DNA of 64,000 bases from Carboxylicivirga mesophila (GCF_018271975.1 NZ_JAGUCN010000017.1:62001-126000); one strand, 5' to 3'; counted from the first letter of the stretch, positions 34,865 through 48,876 are shown. Notes: generated from the sequence alone by a model not told the origin. Program-made: numbers and translations.

Positions 34865-37831
34865 TTACTCAGCAATAATGATCATCCAGCCTTTTTTGGC
34901 TTCCACGGATATGGTTTCATTAGCACTAAATGATTTAGCTGCCTGAAAATCTTTTACTAAAGGAGCCTGCAGACTGACTTTTTCCTTAGACAAGCCCAGA
35001 CTATTCCAATCAATAATCAGCTGACATTGCTCAGTCTTCTCTGAGAAATTACCTAAAGCCACTAATGTTTTGCCGTCCTTTTTATATACTGTGGCTTTCA
35101 CATTGGGATTAGTAGTGGTTACATATGGTTTACTTTCCCAAAAACCTACCATCTGTGCCGTATGAATACCAAAATCATCCCATACTTTCCATATCGGACG
35201 AGGATCACACAGCACCCCATCCGTTACCCAAGGGTGTCGCACGGTCATGCCATACAGCATACCCAGCCATCTGTTACCGCCTCTATGCAGCATATCACCC
35301 ATCAATCCGAATGGGATACCAGAAACCTCTACCAACCAATTTTCAGGCGACATTTTATCGTAATGAAAACTCTCGCCAAACCATAACTTGTCAAGGTAAG
35401 GAAAATACTCAGTATACTGTGTTGCCGGTCCTTTGGAGAAACCTGTATTAGAATGTAAATCAAGAATGCATCCTGGTTTTTCTTTATCAAGCACTTTGCG
35501 CATACGTTTTACAATACGACGGTCATAGGACACATCATCCAAATATAATCCGTCGATATCAATATTACGCACCAGCCAGGCCAATCCTTCTATGTAGTAA
35601 TTGTACCAGCGTGAGTCAGACGGCGTGTTTACGATAGACGCGTCTGCACTCTTTTCAGGAAAATATTGATACCACTGAGGGTGATACCCATCAATCAGGT
35701 GCTCGCGCAACCACGGGTAGCCCCCACCTTTTCCATCTCCAAGTATCTCATTTCCCAAACTACGTAAGGCCCATAACTCCGTTGTATAGTTTGTCAGTTC
35801 TCTTACTGTATTGTAAATCTTTACTTTCTGACCTTTTTCATGCATGTCGTTGATAAATCCCTTCATCTCATCTACCGCGATAAAAGGATAGTTAATGTGT
35901 GGATTATATTCATTGGCATGATGAACATTAATAATTTTAACGCCTGCATCAAAATCCTCCTGCGTAGGCATTGGTGCACCACCATTGTGATAATAACGGT
36001 CTACAAACTGACTTTCATAATTTATATGCTTAACTGGCGTTATTAGCATGGCCCATTCAAAGTCAATTTGTTCTCCTTTTTTCAGAGTTCTTTTACCACT
36101 GTAACAGATAGCTTTCACCTGCGTTGATTGCGTGTCGATTTTAAAGCCACCTTTGCCATCATTATGCCAGCTTACCGGATAGTCGGGCTGATAAAGATTT
36201 AATAGAGGTCCATTGTAATCACTTCCACGCAATTCGCACCAGATGCCTCCATTGGTATCACCCACCCAGAAACTATCGTGCGGCCCTTTCCATTTAGCAT
36301 TATGATTTTGAGGCACCTTACAGCCTTCTAATCCCATGCCCATCATATAGCGTGCAACAGACTTTTCAAGAGGAATCTCCAATCGAATGTCATCCACCTT
36401 GATGTCTTCAGAGGCTGACAGGTTTATTTTATAATGCATATACCCATCTGACTCCAATGACCCTTCGGCCAACACATTAATGGTTCCCACTCTATCTTCC
36501 CATCTGCCAGTCATGACACCTGCACTATTATTAAGCAACTCTATATCGGACATGCCACTCAAGCCTGCTTCCTGCCCTTTTGTTTTGATAGTGAAAGCAA
36601 TAGGACCAGCTAGAATTTCGGTTCCGAACGCCTTCATACTCTCAGGCATCCCATTCGCATTCAGGCGCACAACTTTACCTGTACAGTCGTATGTATAATC
36701 ATTAATAGCCTTAATCGGATCGTAACCAGCAGTAGGCTCATCATCGATACCTAAAGTTGAATTAAGCCATCTTAACCTTGAATGTCTCCATGGCTCACTA
36801 TCACCTCTATCGGCAATTACTTTATCCTCAACCTTTAGTTTAACCTTTGCTACCTGAGGTGCAGAATTGTCGGCAGTAATAATCACTTCACCTTTGTAAA
36901 CACCAGCTTTTGCGCTTTCGGGTATATCAACACCAATCCATAAGGGTTGAACCTTTCCTGCTTCAACATCTACCTTTTTGGTAAATGGTTTTCCAAAAGG
37001 ATCAATACCTCCGGTATTAAAACAGGTTAACTGCTCTTTACTCAAACTATACTTACCATTTTTCAGATCAGAGAATTGTACCTGTATGTTTTGTACATCC
37101 TTAGCCGATGCATATACACCAAGTTGAAAAGCATAATACTCATTGCGCATCGCTTTTCCTTCAAAGTCTTTCCCTTTATCTTCAATGATCCATTTTACAG
37201 GTATCTCATCCCGCATTCTGATCGGATCTTTTCGGTCTTCAGAAAAAATAAGAAAGTCACCACTCTTTTCCGCCAGAAATTTTGATTTCTCTTCTTGAGT
37301 AGGGATAAGTTCCATCGGATAGAAACTATCAAACTGAGTGCGAGATTGAATGGCTTTTGCTTTGGCATGCGGCAGCTGTTGAAGCACGCTCTCATCCGTA
37401 AGCTTATAGTTTTGTACCCAGTCCGAAGAAGCTTTCTCAGGTCTCAGGTAGCCCTTGTTATAAAACCCGTATTCCTCTTGAATCTTAAATGGAGCATAGT
37501 AAAAATAGTAGGTGCCGGTTTGAACGGGCCCGAATGCTAGCTTACAATGCTCATTATTAACCTCTATTCTGTGAATATTTTTAATAGTATCGCCTGTTTC
37601 AGCGTTCACAATCACAAACAGTTTCTTCTCAGGAGCAGTATCATGCCGACGCCATAATAAATCGAGCTTTACAACATCAGCCGGGGCATCCACTTGTATA
37701 ACAGCACGATGATGCCCATAAAAATCGGGCCAGGGAGTTTCAGGCACAGAATACGTAAGCTCATCCACCTGACTAGAGATTGTACATTGTGTCAGTACAA
37801 TCAATGATATCAATAAAATTAGTTGTCTCAT
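34865..37831 (-). CDS. Putative exported glycoside hydrolase, DUF6067-like (PUL B)
   Basis: Large secreted protein (988 aa; signal peptide ending near TQC, possibly a lipoprotein). Two N-terminal beta-sandwiches (about 25-340) precede a supersandwich-like region (about 345-600) and a TIM barrel (about 610-930), with a C-terminal beta domain. Candidate catalytic residues are D765/D766 in GLYLDDVSYD and E820 in LWFGESFHYD, both at the ends of barrel strands. The layout resembles Bacteroidota proteins annotated DUF6067 or 'glycoside hydrolase domain-containing'; I know of no firmly assigned activity. It lies 112 bp after the propeller hydrolase gene and 27 bp before GH95, so it probably works on the same glycan. 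Confidence 0.85.
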   Translation of the reverse strand: MRQLILLISLIVLTQCTISSQVDELTYSVPETPWPDFYGHHRAVIQVDAPADVVKLDLLWRRHDTAPEKKLFVIVNAETGDTIKNIHRIEVNNEHCKLAFGPVQTGTYYFYYAPFKIQEEYGFYNKGYLRPEKASSDWVQNYKLTDESVLQQLPHAKAKAIQSRTQFDSFYPMELIPTQEEKSKFLAEKSGDFLIFSEDRKDPIRMRDEIPVKWIIEDKGKDFEGKAMRNEYYAFQLGVYASAKDVQNIQVQFSDLKNGKYSLSKEQLTCFNTGGIDPFGKPFTKKVDVEAGKVQPLWIGVDIPESAKAGVYKGEVIITADNSAPQVAKVKLKVEDKVIADRGDSEPWRHSRLRWLNSTLGIDDEPTAGYDPIKAINDYTYDCTGKVVRLNANGMPESMKAFGTEILAGPIAFTIKTKGQEAGLSGMSDIELLNNSAGVMTGRWEDRVGTINVLAEGSLESDGYMHYKINLSASEDIKVDDIRLEIPLEKSVARYMMGMGLEGCKVPQNHNAKWKGPHDSFWVGDTNGGIWCELRGSDYNGPLLNLYQPDYPVSWHNDGKGGFKIDTQSTQVKAICYSGKRTLKKGEQIDFEWAMLITPVKHINYESQFVDRYYHNGGAPMPTQEDFDAGVKIINVHHANEYNPHINYPFIAVDEMKGFINDMHEKGQKVKIYNTVRELTNYTTELWALRSLGNEILGDGKGGGYPWLREHLIDGYHPQWYQYFPEKSADASIVNTPSDSRWYNYYIEGLAWLVRNIDIDGLYLDDVSYDRRIVKRMRKVLDKEKPGCILDLHSNTGFSKGPATQYTEYFPYLDKLWFGESFHYDKMSPENWLVEVSGIPFGLMGDMLHRGGNRWLGMLYGMTVRHPWVTDGVLCDPRPIWKVWDDFGIHTAQMVGFWESKPYVTTTNPNVKATVYKKDGKTLVALGNFSEKTEQCQLIIDWNSLGLSKEKVSLQAPLVKDFQAAKSFSANETISVEAKKGWMIIIAE

Positions 37832-37943
37832 TTTGTTTATTTTATATTTACTATAACTTCATTCTTTGTCGATATACACTTGAAACTTACTATTTGTAAG
37901 CTTGAGGCGTTCAAAATTTCAGGTCGAACTCAGATAGTTCACC

Positions 37944-39605
37944 CTATTTACTTACCAGTACCTCTCCTTTAATTACTTCTACCGTTTCATTACCGTTTTT
38001 AATCTGTACCGTTAGGTGTCTTATCCCATTGTCTATTTTATTATCTACCGGGAGATCAATGACAATTTTCTCATAAGGTTCCATAGGGTTAATTATTCCT
38101 GAAGCAAGTTCCACGGATCCACTCTTGCTGTCTTCAAGAACTACCAGTTTTGCTTCACATGACCTTTGTTGTCCAAAATTTTGCACTTCTACCGATAAAC
38201 TTACTTTACCATTATTCATATTTACCTGGGGCATGCGGGCTGACAAAGCAGATGGCAGATAATTAACCCAAGGTAACCGAGCATAGGCAAATAACAGATC
38301 CCCCCGGGTGGTCTCACCCAAAAGCTTAATCGCAAAATTATCTTCTGTAATTCCATTATCCTGAGCATCAAAAGTTAGGATCAAATCATCACCATCGATG
38401 CGAGAGTCGATTAACTGGCTCCCGCCCCCATAATTAACTTTTTCTGCAGCCCCTAAACGCAGGCTTTCCAATTTTATGTCAGTATGAGGATTAAACCCAT
38501 CCTCGCCTTTGATCTTTACCTGTATTGTTTTGGTATAATCATTAATCTTACTGTTATCCACGACCGTCATCAAACGACCTACGGTTAAAGGGATACAAAT
38601 ATGCTTTGAACTATGGTTATCATTGGCCAAATCATTCCATTTGATGGTATCTATCACCGCAAAATGTGCCTGCGTAGCTCTCCCGTACTCATCCTGTAGC
38701 ATTTTGATGCGTTCATATTTAAACCAATCCTCTTTAGTTCCATCGGTGTACTTCACAATACCTGGCATATAAGCTTCTCCTGGTTCTACCTTCCAATTAA
38801 TCCCATCCTTTGAACGAAGGTAGTAGGCAATCCTGCCATACCAGTCATTAACAATCATATGGTATTGCACATTTGTTTTCCATACAACAGGGTCTTCAAA
38901 TCGCCCTTCGACAGGAGGATAAGCACTATTTTGAGTGATTTGGTACCACGGAGATAGACCCGTTTGACTTACCCAAACACCTCCTCCTCTGCAAATCATC
39001 AGGTAAGAGCCATTTTCCCGCTTCGCGAATGTTAAATTAGATAATCCGTCATGTACATTCCTGCCGCGACGGTCAAACTTAAACCGGCTAAATACCCATG
39101 GTCCGTTTATGGAATCAGAGATGTAATACCCTTTATAGACATATATAACGTAACGTCCATCATTTAGCTTAAACAATTCAGGATTATGACCTTTCCCAAT
39201 TGTTTGCTGCACAGTGTAGGGGCCTAATGAGTTGGTGGCTGTAGCATGAACCACTTCCGAATCAGGCCATGCCATATGACCTTTTTCGGCACTTTCGGGC
39301 CAACGGCAAACAAATAAATGGTAGATGCCCTTATTATCTTTTATCGCATTCCCCCCCCAATAGGACCATTCATTATCCTCCAATCCATTATCTATATAGC
39401 GGGGGATAACTTCTTTAGCTCCCCAGGTATCGGATGTCAGTGGCCCATTTACAGGGATAGGCAAGAACCGATCCATAAAACGACCTCCTTTTACCAGCCC
39501 GTTCCATTCAACAGGTCGTGTTCGTTCAATTATCTGTGCATCAACGGCTAATCCAACCAAAGTAAACAATAGCGGTATCCACCAATTTCTTTTAAATGCC
39601 ATCAT
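37944..39605 (-). CDS. Exported five-bladed beta-propeller hydrolase, GH43/GH117-like (PUL B)
   Basis: Secreted protein (553 aa from ATG 39605; an earlier ATG at 39653 lengthens the N-terminus without improving the signal peptide). After the signal (ending VDAQ), repeated blade blocks appear, such as NAIKDNKGIYHLFVCRW, GHNPELFKLNDGRYVIYV, FEDPVVWKTNVQYHMIVNDW and LRSKDGINW, as in GH43/GH117-type propellers with inward acidic residues (EDP; NPE). The last 160 residues form beta-sandwich modules. The exact family is uncertain and the substrate unknown. It sits between GH2 (66 bp upstream) and the 988-aa hydrolase. A role on alpha-linked galactose or another minor sugar is possible but not shown. 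Confidence 0.83.
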   Translation of the reverse strand: MMAFKRNWWIPLLFTLVGLAVDAQIIERTRPVEWNGLVKGGRFMDRFLPIPVNGPLTSDTWGAKEVIPRYIDNGLEDNEWSYWGGNAIKDNKGIYHLFVCRWPESAEKGHMAWPDSEVVHATATNSLGPYTVQQTIGKGHNPELFKLNDGRYVIYVYKGYYISDSINGPWVFSRFKFDRRGRNVHDGLSNLTFAKRENGSYLMICRGGGVWVSQTGLSPWYQITQNSAYPPVEGRFEDPVVWKTNVQYHMIVNDWYGRIAYYLRSKDGINWKVEPGEAYMPGIVKYTDGTKEDWFKYERIKMLQDEYGRATQAHFAVIDTIKWNDLANDNHSSKHICIPLTVGRLMTVVDNSKINDYTKTIQVKIKGEDGFNPHTDIKLESLRLGAAEKVNYGGGSQLIDSRIDGDDLILTFDAQDNGITEDNFAIKLLGETTRGDLLFAYARLPWVNYLPSALSARMPQVNMNNGKVSLSVEVQNFGQQRSCEAKLVVLEDSKSGSVELASGIINPMEPYEKIVIDLPVDNKIDNGIRHLTVQIKNGNETVEVIKGEVLVSK

Positions 39606-39671
39606 TTTATCTCTCTGTTTAATATTTTTATTATCATACAAATAGCTCAACATCAGTTTAACTATTTACAA

Positions 39672-42848
<3,177 letters not shown>

Positions 42849-42932
42849 TCATAAAACTAATACTGGACAACCTCTGATTATTTTGTCTTTTCACCTAAAG
42901 AAGTAAATGCATTGGCATTTTTTAAAACATCC

Positions 42933-44501
42933 TTACTTTTTAAATTGATGAAGTTCAACCGGTAGACGGTATGCTACACTCTTACTATCGAAGTAGTTAA
43001 AGTGCACATCCAATTTGTTCGTAAAAGTTCCCCAATTCTTCTTATTCTCTCCTGCCCAACCTGCCTCGGACAAAGCCATTCCTCTTGGCCATGTCATATA
43101 AAATGCCCGATCAATATCTTTGATATATTCACCCCATAAGGTAGCCTCCACACCAATAATGTGTTCCCTCTTTTTTTCTCCCATTGCCGGATCAAACTTA
43201 TACACCTGTTCCAATGTAAGAACAGGCATCCAGTCACAGGTCTCTTCTCCTTTAAACTGTGGATAGTCAAAATAGGCGTGCTCACCGGGACAAGAAATTA
43301 ACTTATAGCCTAATTGGGCAGATTTTTTAATCACTTTTGATGATAAACCCATTCGCCATGTATACATGGTACTATTTTGGGGATATTGCGGCACATCCAG
43401 TTCATACCATATCAATGGTTGCTTATTATGCTTTTGAAGTGATTGGTTTACCCGCTTAAAAAAATAACTCATTAAATCCTGAGGCGTATCCTTTTTAAGT
43501 TCTTTTAGCCTTCCCTGACACTTCGGACATTCTATCCAATGGTCAAGCGGCGCTTCATCCCCACCAATGTGAAATTCATTCCCTGGAAACACTTCAGCCA
43601 TTTCACCAATAACATCATCCAGAAAGGTAAAAACATCATCGTTACCAGCACACAACAGATTTTTAGAAACACCTGGTGTAGTCCTAACTTCCAATGCCTC
43701 ATTGAAACATGTCAACTCAGGGTAAGCCACAATGGCGGCTACACTATGTCCTGGCACGTCAATCTCTGGTATGATGGATACGTGTCTTTGTGCAGCATAG
43801 ACAACCAGGTCTTTCATCTGCTGCTGGGAATAAAAGCCAGAATGAGGTTGCCCGTCTCCTTTCGTTTCTTTTCTAACTGAACCCACTTCTGTTAATAAGG
43901 GATATTTCTGAATCTCAATCCGCCATCCCTGATCATCGCTTAAATGCAAGTGTAACCTGTTAAACTTATATTTTGCCATTACATCCACATATTGCTTTAA
44001 GCCTTCGATGGGCAAAAAGTGACGTGCAGGGTCAAGCATCAGAGCCCGGTATTCATACTGTGGACTATCATCAATGGCAACAGCTTGTACTACACCTTTG
44101 TGCGCATCAAAATGTTCCCACATCCATTGCTGCAGACTTTGAATTCCATAAAAAATGCCAGCAGCACTCCCCCCTTTTATTTCAACCTTTTGACCAGTGA
44201 TGGTCAGAGCATAAGCTTCTGCATCAGGTAGTTTACTATCCAGTACCAGGTCGATGGTATGTTCAGTCATCGCATTTGGTACAATGGCTGCCGATAAACC
44301 AAAATCATTATTAAGCATCGCTAACAAATAAGCAGCTTCAAAATCCACACTATCCTGAGGCGCAAATGAGATGGTTGGAGATGAGATATCAAAAACATCA
44401 TTCATTGCACGAACCTCAGAAGGTTCAGGGATAATTTTATGCTGCTGTGCAAAAATGCTAACCGAAATAAGAATGAAGGTAAGCAATGATAATTTTTTCA
44501 T
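42933..44501 (-). CDS. GH20 beta-N-acetylhexosaminidase (PUL B)
   Basis: Second exported GH20 hexosaminidase (522 aa, signal ending SIFAQ). GH20b domain at about 22-145 and barrel at about 150-510; catalytic D315-E316 in HIGGDEAP. It is a close paralogue of the PUL A enzyme at 65-1654 (shared LHLHLSDDQGW, EVRTTPGVSK, IIGVEATLWGEYIKDIDRAF-type blocks), so one probably arose by duplication of the other. It starts 55 bp after the GH89 stop and precedes GH2, matching stepwise removal of alpha-GlcNAc, beta-HexNAc and beta-Gal. Confidence 0.95.
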   Translation of the reverse strand: MKKLSLLTFILISVSIFAQQHKIIPEPSEVRAMNDVFDISSPTISFAPQDSVDFEAAYLLAMLNNDFGLSAAIVPNAMTEHTIDLVLDSKLPDAEAYALTITGQKVEIKGGSAAGIFYGIQSLQQWMWEHFDAHKGVVQAVAIDDSPQYEYRALMLDPARHFLPIEGLKQYVDVMAKYKFNRLHLHLSDDQGWRIEIQKYPLLTEVGSVRKETKGDGQPHSGFYSQQQMKDLVVYAAQRHVSIIPEIDVPGHSVAAIVAYPELTCFNEALEVRTTPGVSKNLLCAGNDDVFTFLDDVIGEMAEVFPGNEFHIGGDEAPLDHWIECPKCQGRLKELKKDTPQDLMSYFFKRVNQSLQKHNKQPLIWYELDVPQYPQNSTMYTWRMGLSSKVIKKSAQLGYKLISCPGEHAYFDYPQFKGEETCDWMPVLTLEQVYKFDPAMGEKKREHIIGVEATLWGEYIKDIDRAFYMTWPRGMALSEAGWAGENKKNWGTFTNKLDVHFNYFDSKSVAYRLPVELHQFKK

Positions 44502-44556
44502 AGACCTTGTATTAAGAATATAGTTAATATAATGGCAACCATTAGATTATCACGCA

Positions 44557-46731
44557 TTAATTAAAGTATTTCATACCTAAATAGTACACAACATCAAGTT
44601 CACATTCCTGTGTTTCATTAGGGTATTCATCGTTACTCAACACCCACTGCTCCTCGAAACTATAAAAATCAGGAGCATTCGGTTCCTTACCTTCAAGAAT
44701 GCCCCGTGCATATTCAATAAACATGTGCCAACGCTCTTTGTAATAATCGTTCAGCAGACCCGAATATTCTCTGTAAGCATAGTCATTAACAACATGTTTT
44801 TCGTTGGTCCAAACAGTTATCAATCGACGTGCATTTTCTTCGAAATTCTTCATCTCACTCTGGGAGGGTGCTCTTTTCTTGGCTTCATTCAACCACGTAC
44901 CAAGTAAAAATTCTTTTCTTGAGCTCATCAATAAGTCCATATCAGAAATTAAGTCGAGCATATTGTTAGCCAATATATTGAATTGATCAACGTCCTTATT
45001 TTCGAATGCAGACTGAAGGTTCTGGTACACTTCCCTTCCATGATTTGCCATAACCTGACGGGTTAGATTAACCAGATCAAAACGAAAACAATCAGATTCA
45101 GCAAACTCATGCCTGTTTTTGAAAAACATTTTCCAGGCAAGCAACAATTTCTCTGGAGAATAATCGAGGTCGCCATACCCCCAGGTTGATACCTTTGTTA
45201 CATTCCATGCCGGACGAGCACATAATACCGACTCGAATGGTGGGCTACCATGATCACCACTGGCATGCCTGTATTTTGAGTTGTACACTGTCTTTCTCAT
45301 GATTTGCCATGCCTCTAATACATCACTATTGGCTTTTCCATAGCGGCTGCTTACATACATCTCTAGCCAATCATCCATATCAACAGTATCGTTTTCCCAT
45401 ACCAGATCAAATAACAGATCATAGATAACAGCATCCTGCTCAATCCCCTCTGGCGTGGCACCCAAACCCTTCATCTTAATGCCCTTGGGGTGCTTTAGTG
45501 CCTGCATCACATCTGAGTTTGTCTGATCTAACTTTGCTGTCATCCCGGTTTGTCCACCAAAATTTGGAATCTCACTCCAAACCCAGTTATGGCCTTCAAA
45601 ACTGCTTTCGCGAGCCCATTCCGATGCTTTGCCTCCCCATTGAGGCAGTGCTTCAGCGTACAAATCAACCACTAGCGCTTTACCCTTAGGTATTCCTTTA
45701 AGCAACTTCCTGGTTGGATTTTCACCCCAGGCCTGCAACACCCACGTGCTTTTAGGGTTATTAGCTTTCATTGCTTCATAAATCCCTTTAGCGGCATTTG
45801 TTACATTAACTCCCTCTGAGGTTCCCCCTTCATGAAAAGGGTCACCCTGATAATAATCAGAGATACCATACAGTAACCTTTGTTCTTCGTAATAAATGGC
45901 TGCTACCTCATTAAATAGAGGATCCTCCGGCAATAAAAAACCAGGACGATTGAAGTTTAACCATTTACCAGGATTATGAATTTTAGCCGTAGGGTGTTTT
46001 ATCTTTAACGAGTTAGGTACCATTCCATAAAAACCTTGAAAAACAGGCTGCATACCCAACTCTTTCATTCTACTTACAATCTTCTTTTGCAACTCACATT
46101 GCTTATCAATCCATTCTTGTGATACCGGGCCACCCCAGCTTTCCAGATTACCTAATAACCACCAACCGGTGTACGATGGTCCTGGTAAAAAAGCGGTGAT
46201 TTCGTCTTCTGTATAATTCAAACGCCTTAACGTATTCTGCCACACTGCCTCCTGACCAACTAATGCCAGTGGCAGATTAATACCATGCAACGCCATCCAG
46301 TCAATTTCCTTTTCCCAACGCTGCCAATCCCAAAAAGACATCGAGTAATTAAATGTACAATAGTTTAAATAATAACGCTGATCAAAGGTTGCTATCTTCC
46401 TAACCTTTTGCTCAATAACAGGCAATGGTTCACCAGACTGCTGCAACTGATGCCCGTTCCACGAAAAGCTTGAGTTACAGAAATGTCTTAAATAATAATG
46501 CAAGCCATAGGCCATTACAAGGGCTGAATTCCCTCTTACAACCAGCTTCTCATTTACTGTTTGCAATTCAAAAACATCTTTCCCATTATCATCCGGAATT
46601 ATTTGAAATTCGAACTCCTCTGTCCGTTCCGGCATTAATCGCTTTAATAAAGCATATGCGGCATCTACTTCACTTGATAAAACAGGATGAATGCTCAGCG
46701 TCATTAAAACAGCTATGAATAATTTTTTCAT
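44557..46731 (-). CDS. GH89 alpha-N-acetylglucosaminidase, copy B (PUL B)
   Basis: Third GH89 protein (724 aa) with a short signal peptide (ending VLSSE). The N-terminal domain covers about 22-110 and the barrel about 115-450. The acid/base is E301 in DPFHEGG and the nucleophile E428 in ATPEGIEQD. It combines the FHEG form of copy A1 with the PEG nucleophile motif of copy A2, so it is intermediate between them. It follows GH5 by 34 bp and precedes GH20 by 55 bp. It should remove terminal alpha-GlcNAc. Confidence 0.94.
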   Translation of the reverse strand: MKKLFIAVLMTLSIHPVLSSEVDAAYALLKRLMPERTEEFEFQIIPDDNGKDVFELQTVNEKLVVRGNSALVMAYGLHYYLRHFCNSSFSWNGHQLQQSGEPLPVIEQKVRKIATFDQRYYLNYCTFNYSMSFWDWQRWEKEIDWMALHGINLPLALVGQEAVWQNTLRRLNYTEDEITAFLPGPSYTGWWLLGNLESWGGPVSQEWIDKQCELQKKIVSRMKELGMQPVFQGFYGMVPNSLKIKHPTAKIHNPGKWLNFNRPGFLLPEDPLFNEVAAIYYEEQRLLYGISDYYQGDPFHEGGTSEGVNVTNAAKGIYEAMKANNPKSTWVLQAWGENPTRKLLKGIPKGKALVVDLYAEALPQWGGKASEWARESSFEGHNWVWSEIPNFGGQTGMTAKLDQTNSDVMQALKHPKGIKMKGLGATPEGIEQDAVIYDLLFDLVWENDTVDMDDWLEMYVSSRYGKANSDVLEAWQIMRKTVYNSKYRHASGDHGSPPFESVLCARPAWNVTKVSTWGYGDLDYSPEKLLLAWKMFFKNRHEFAESDCFRFDLVNLTRQVMANHGREVYQNLQSAFENKDVDQFNILANNMLDLISDMDLLMSSRKEFLLGTWLNEAKKRAPSQSEMKNFEENARRLITVWTNEKHVVNDYAYREYSGLLNDYYKERWHMFIEYARGILEGKEPNAPDFYSFEEQWVLSNDEYPNETQECELDVVYYLGMKYFN

Positions 46732-46765
46732 GATACTATCATTGTTATGTCATTATTAAATAATC

Positions 46766-48844
46766 TCATTCCTGATTTTTTCGAATCACAATACGTTGTG
46801 CTTGTGATTTATTATTTGGGGTATAGTACAACATATCAGCATTGTCATTAAACATGAGTGTTCCCCCCGTAGCGTATACTTCAAATCCATTTTGATAATG
46901 CCACTCCGGTAAAAACACTTCTGTAGGCAATACATTGGTGCTATCAGGAATAAACTCAAGCTCCATTTCACCAATTTCACTCGAAAAGGAGTATTTGGTA
47001 ATCTGACCGCTGACGCGATATGGATAAGGACGTACTGCAGCATCAAGCGCACGACCTCCTGAATTAAGATCATGGCTATTATTTACCTGAGACAGGCTAA
47101 ATACCGATAAATCCTCTCCATTCCATTGATCGCCCCTCTCGTTTGTATTGTCAGCAGTGTAGTTCCATAAGGTATAGTGTAACAGGTTTTCTTCAATAGC
47201 CGAAAAGCAACGTTCCAGCGCACGGTTCTGAATAGTAAAATCACCCGTTTCAAAAGCTTTCCGATCATTCATGTCAAAAGGTATCCCAAACTCACCCAGC
47301 AAGGTTACAGCTTCTTTTCCATAGCGTTCTTTGGTACCTTCTTGCATCTCCCGTAAGAATTCAACAAATGCTTTGTACACTTGCCGTTTACCTAGTATAA
47401 TTTCATCATCCAGCAAACCAATCCATGGCCAATATCTTTTAGTTACCAATGTTGCATCATCATACCAATGCGAGCCATCGACTAAATAATCAATGCCCAG
47501 TCCCCGTAAATCAGGCAGCTTATGTGGCACCGGAAACAATACATTATCAACGCATAAAAACCAAGCCGAATCAACAGCTTGTATCGCCTGGTGGTAAGCC
47601 TTGATAAAAGGGATATAATAATCTTCATTAAAATCAACGGTTTTACCTTTAACCTTATTAAAATAATCGGGTTTCAACAACCGAGACTGTCCCATGTCGT
47701 TTCGCTCCCAGACACCAGCCTCCTTCCAGACACAGCCTTCTGCTCTACTCCAGGCTGATTTACCTTCGCCGTTAACCAATACCACGCCTGCATCCTTTAA
47801 CGATGCTTTACCCAGTTCATTCTTCTGCACCTCCTGAGGTATTCCTTGTCCCAATAACATGCCCTGATAAGGTGTTGGTGCCAGACCAACAATACTGGTC
47901 GGAAAGGGAGATGATAAATCTGCAATGCCCACATAACCAGAAGATGGTTCATTCATTAATTCAAAACCAACAACGTTAGGCAAATCCTTAAGCTCATTGG
48001 CCAGGTACACCATGGACTGGATATAATGGCTTTGTAAAAAGTCCTGAATAGGAATGGAATCATTCACCATTACCTGAGGTGCAAAATCATTACCTGCAAA
48101 AAATAACGTGAACATTGTACAGGAAGCCAATTTATAATAGTTTGAAAACCAAACCATCTGAGGATACGGATCGCCAAATGCATTATGAACAAAGGCAGCG
48201 TCAGTTTCTAAAAAATTCTCCACATTAAAACCAGCTGCTTCAAATGTCCATAAAGGAGCACCATCTCCACCACTAAACCTACTCCATAGATCCTGGTGCG
48301 GATCAATAAACACATTGATATCATACTCAGCTGCCTTTTTAATGATATCTCTTACATATTGAACGTATTCCTTATCATACATCCCCGGTCCATCATGCTC
48401 AATGGCCTCCCAAGTAACTATGAATCGAATAAAATGAAATCCCCATTTTTTCAACCTCTCAAAATGCATATCAGCTTCAGAAAGTGGGAAAGGCCTTCCT
48501 ACAAAAGAGATATCTTTACCATTATAAAAACCATCTTTAACATGGCTGCCCATATTGGGCGTAAATGGCACCTTACTGCTTCCACCTAAATTGATGCCCC
48601 TTAAAAAAAGGCTTCTTCCATCGTTGGAACAAAAATTACCATTTTTGACTAGAATATTTTTACCTGCAACATCTACCGTATCTGCTGCTAAATATTCAGG
48701 TATATTATCAGATGCTGTTAAGAGTAAACCCGAAACATCTTTTGCCTTTTTGTTATCTCCGCCCGTAAATATGTACCAATACAAAATACCTGTGGCTAAC
48801 ATCACAATACCAACAAATAACTTAATACTCAATCGAACCTTCAT
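46766..48844 (-). CDS. GH5 endoglycoceramidase-related hydrolase (PUL B)
   Basis: Membrane-anchored or secreted GH5 protein (692 aa): a hydrophobic N-terminal helix (about 9-26) without an obvious cleavage site may keep it in the membrane. The barrel holds FIDPHQDLWSRFSGGDGAP (about 179-197), CTMFTLFFAG (242-251), acid/base E299 in ELMNEPSSG and nucleophile E518 in LLGEFGIPFD. CTMFTLFFAG followed by an IQDFLQ.HYI region is what I recall from the fungal endoglycoceramidase-related glucosylceramidases and steryl glucosidases (GH5_12 type), and the length fits them. It is clearly different from the other GH5 at 23340-24959. It precedes GH89 by 34 bp. Confidence 0.86.
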   Translation of the reverse strand: MKVRLSIKLFVGIVMLATGILYWYIFTGGDNKKAKDVSGLLLTASDNIPEYLAADTVDVAGKNILVKNGNFCSNDGRSLFLRGINLGGSSKVPFTPNMGSHVKDGFYNGKDISFVGRPFPLSEADMHFERLKKWGFHFIRFIVTWEAIEHDGPGMYDKEYVQYVRDIIKKAAEYDINVFIDPHQDLWSRFSGGDGAPLWTFEAAGFNVENFLETDAAFVHNAFGDPYPQMVWFSNYYKLASCTMFTLFFAGNDFAPQVMVNDSIPIQDFLQSHYIQSMVYLANELKDLPNVVGFELMNEPSSGYVGIADLSSPFPTSIVGLAPTPYQGMLLGQGIPQEVQKNELGKASLKDAGVVLVNGEGKSAWSRAEGCVWKEAGVWERNDMGQSRLLKPDYFNKVKGKTVDFNEDYYIPFIKAYHQAIQAVDSAWFLCVDNVLFPVPHKLPDLRGLGIDYLVDGSHWYDDATLVTKRYWPWIGLLDDEIILGKRQVYKAFVEFLREMQEGTKERYGKEAVTLLGEFGIPFDMNDRKAFETGDFTIQNRALERCFSAIEENLLHYTLWNYTADNTNERGDQWNGEDLSVFSLSQVNNSHDLNSGGRALDAAVRPYPYRVSGQITKYSFSSEIGEMELEFIPDSTNVLPTEVFLPEWHYQNGFEVYATGGTLMFNDNADMLYYTPNNKSQAQRIVIRKNQE

Positions 48845-48876
48845 TTTTCACTTGATTTATTATTGTTTTCGTTGTT

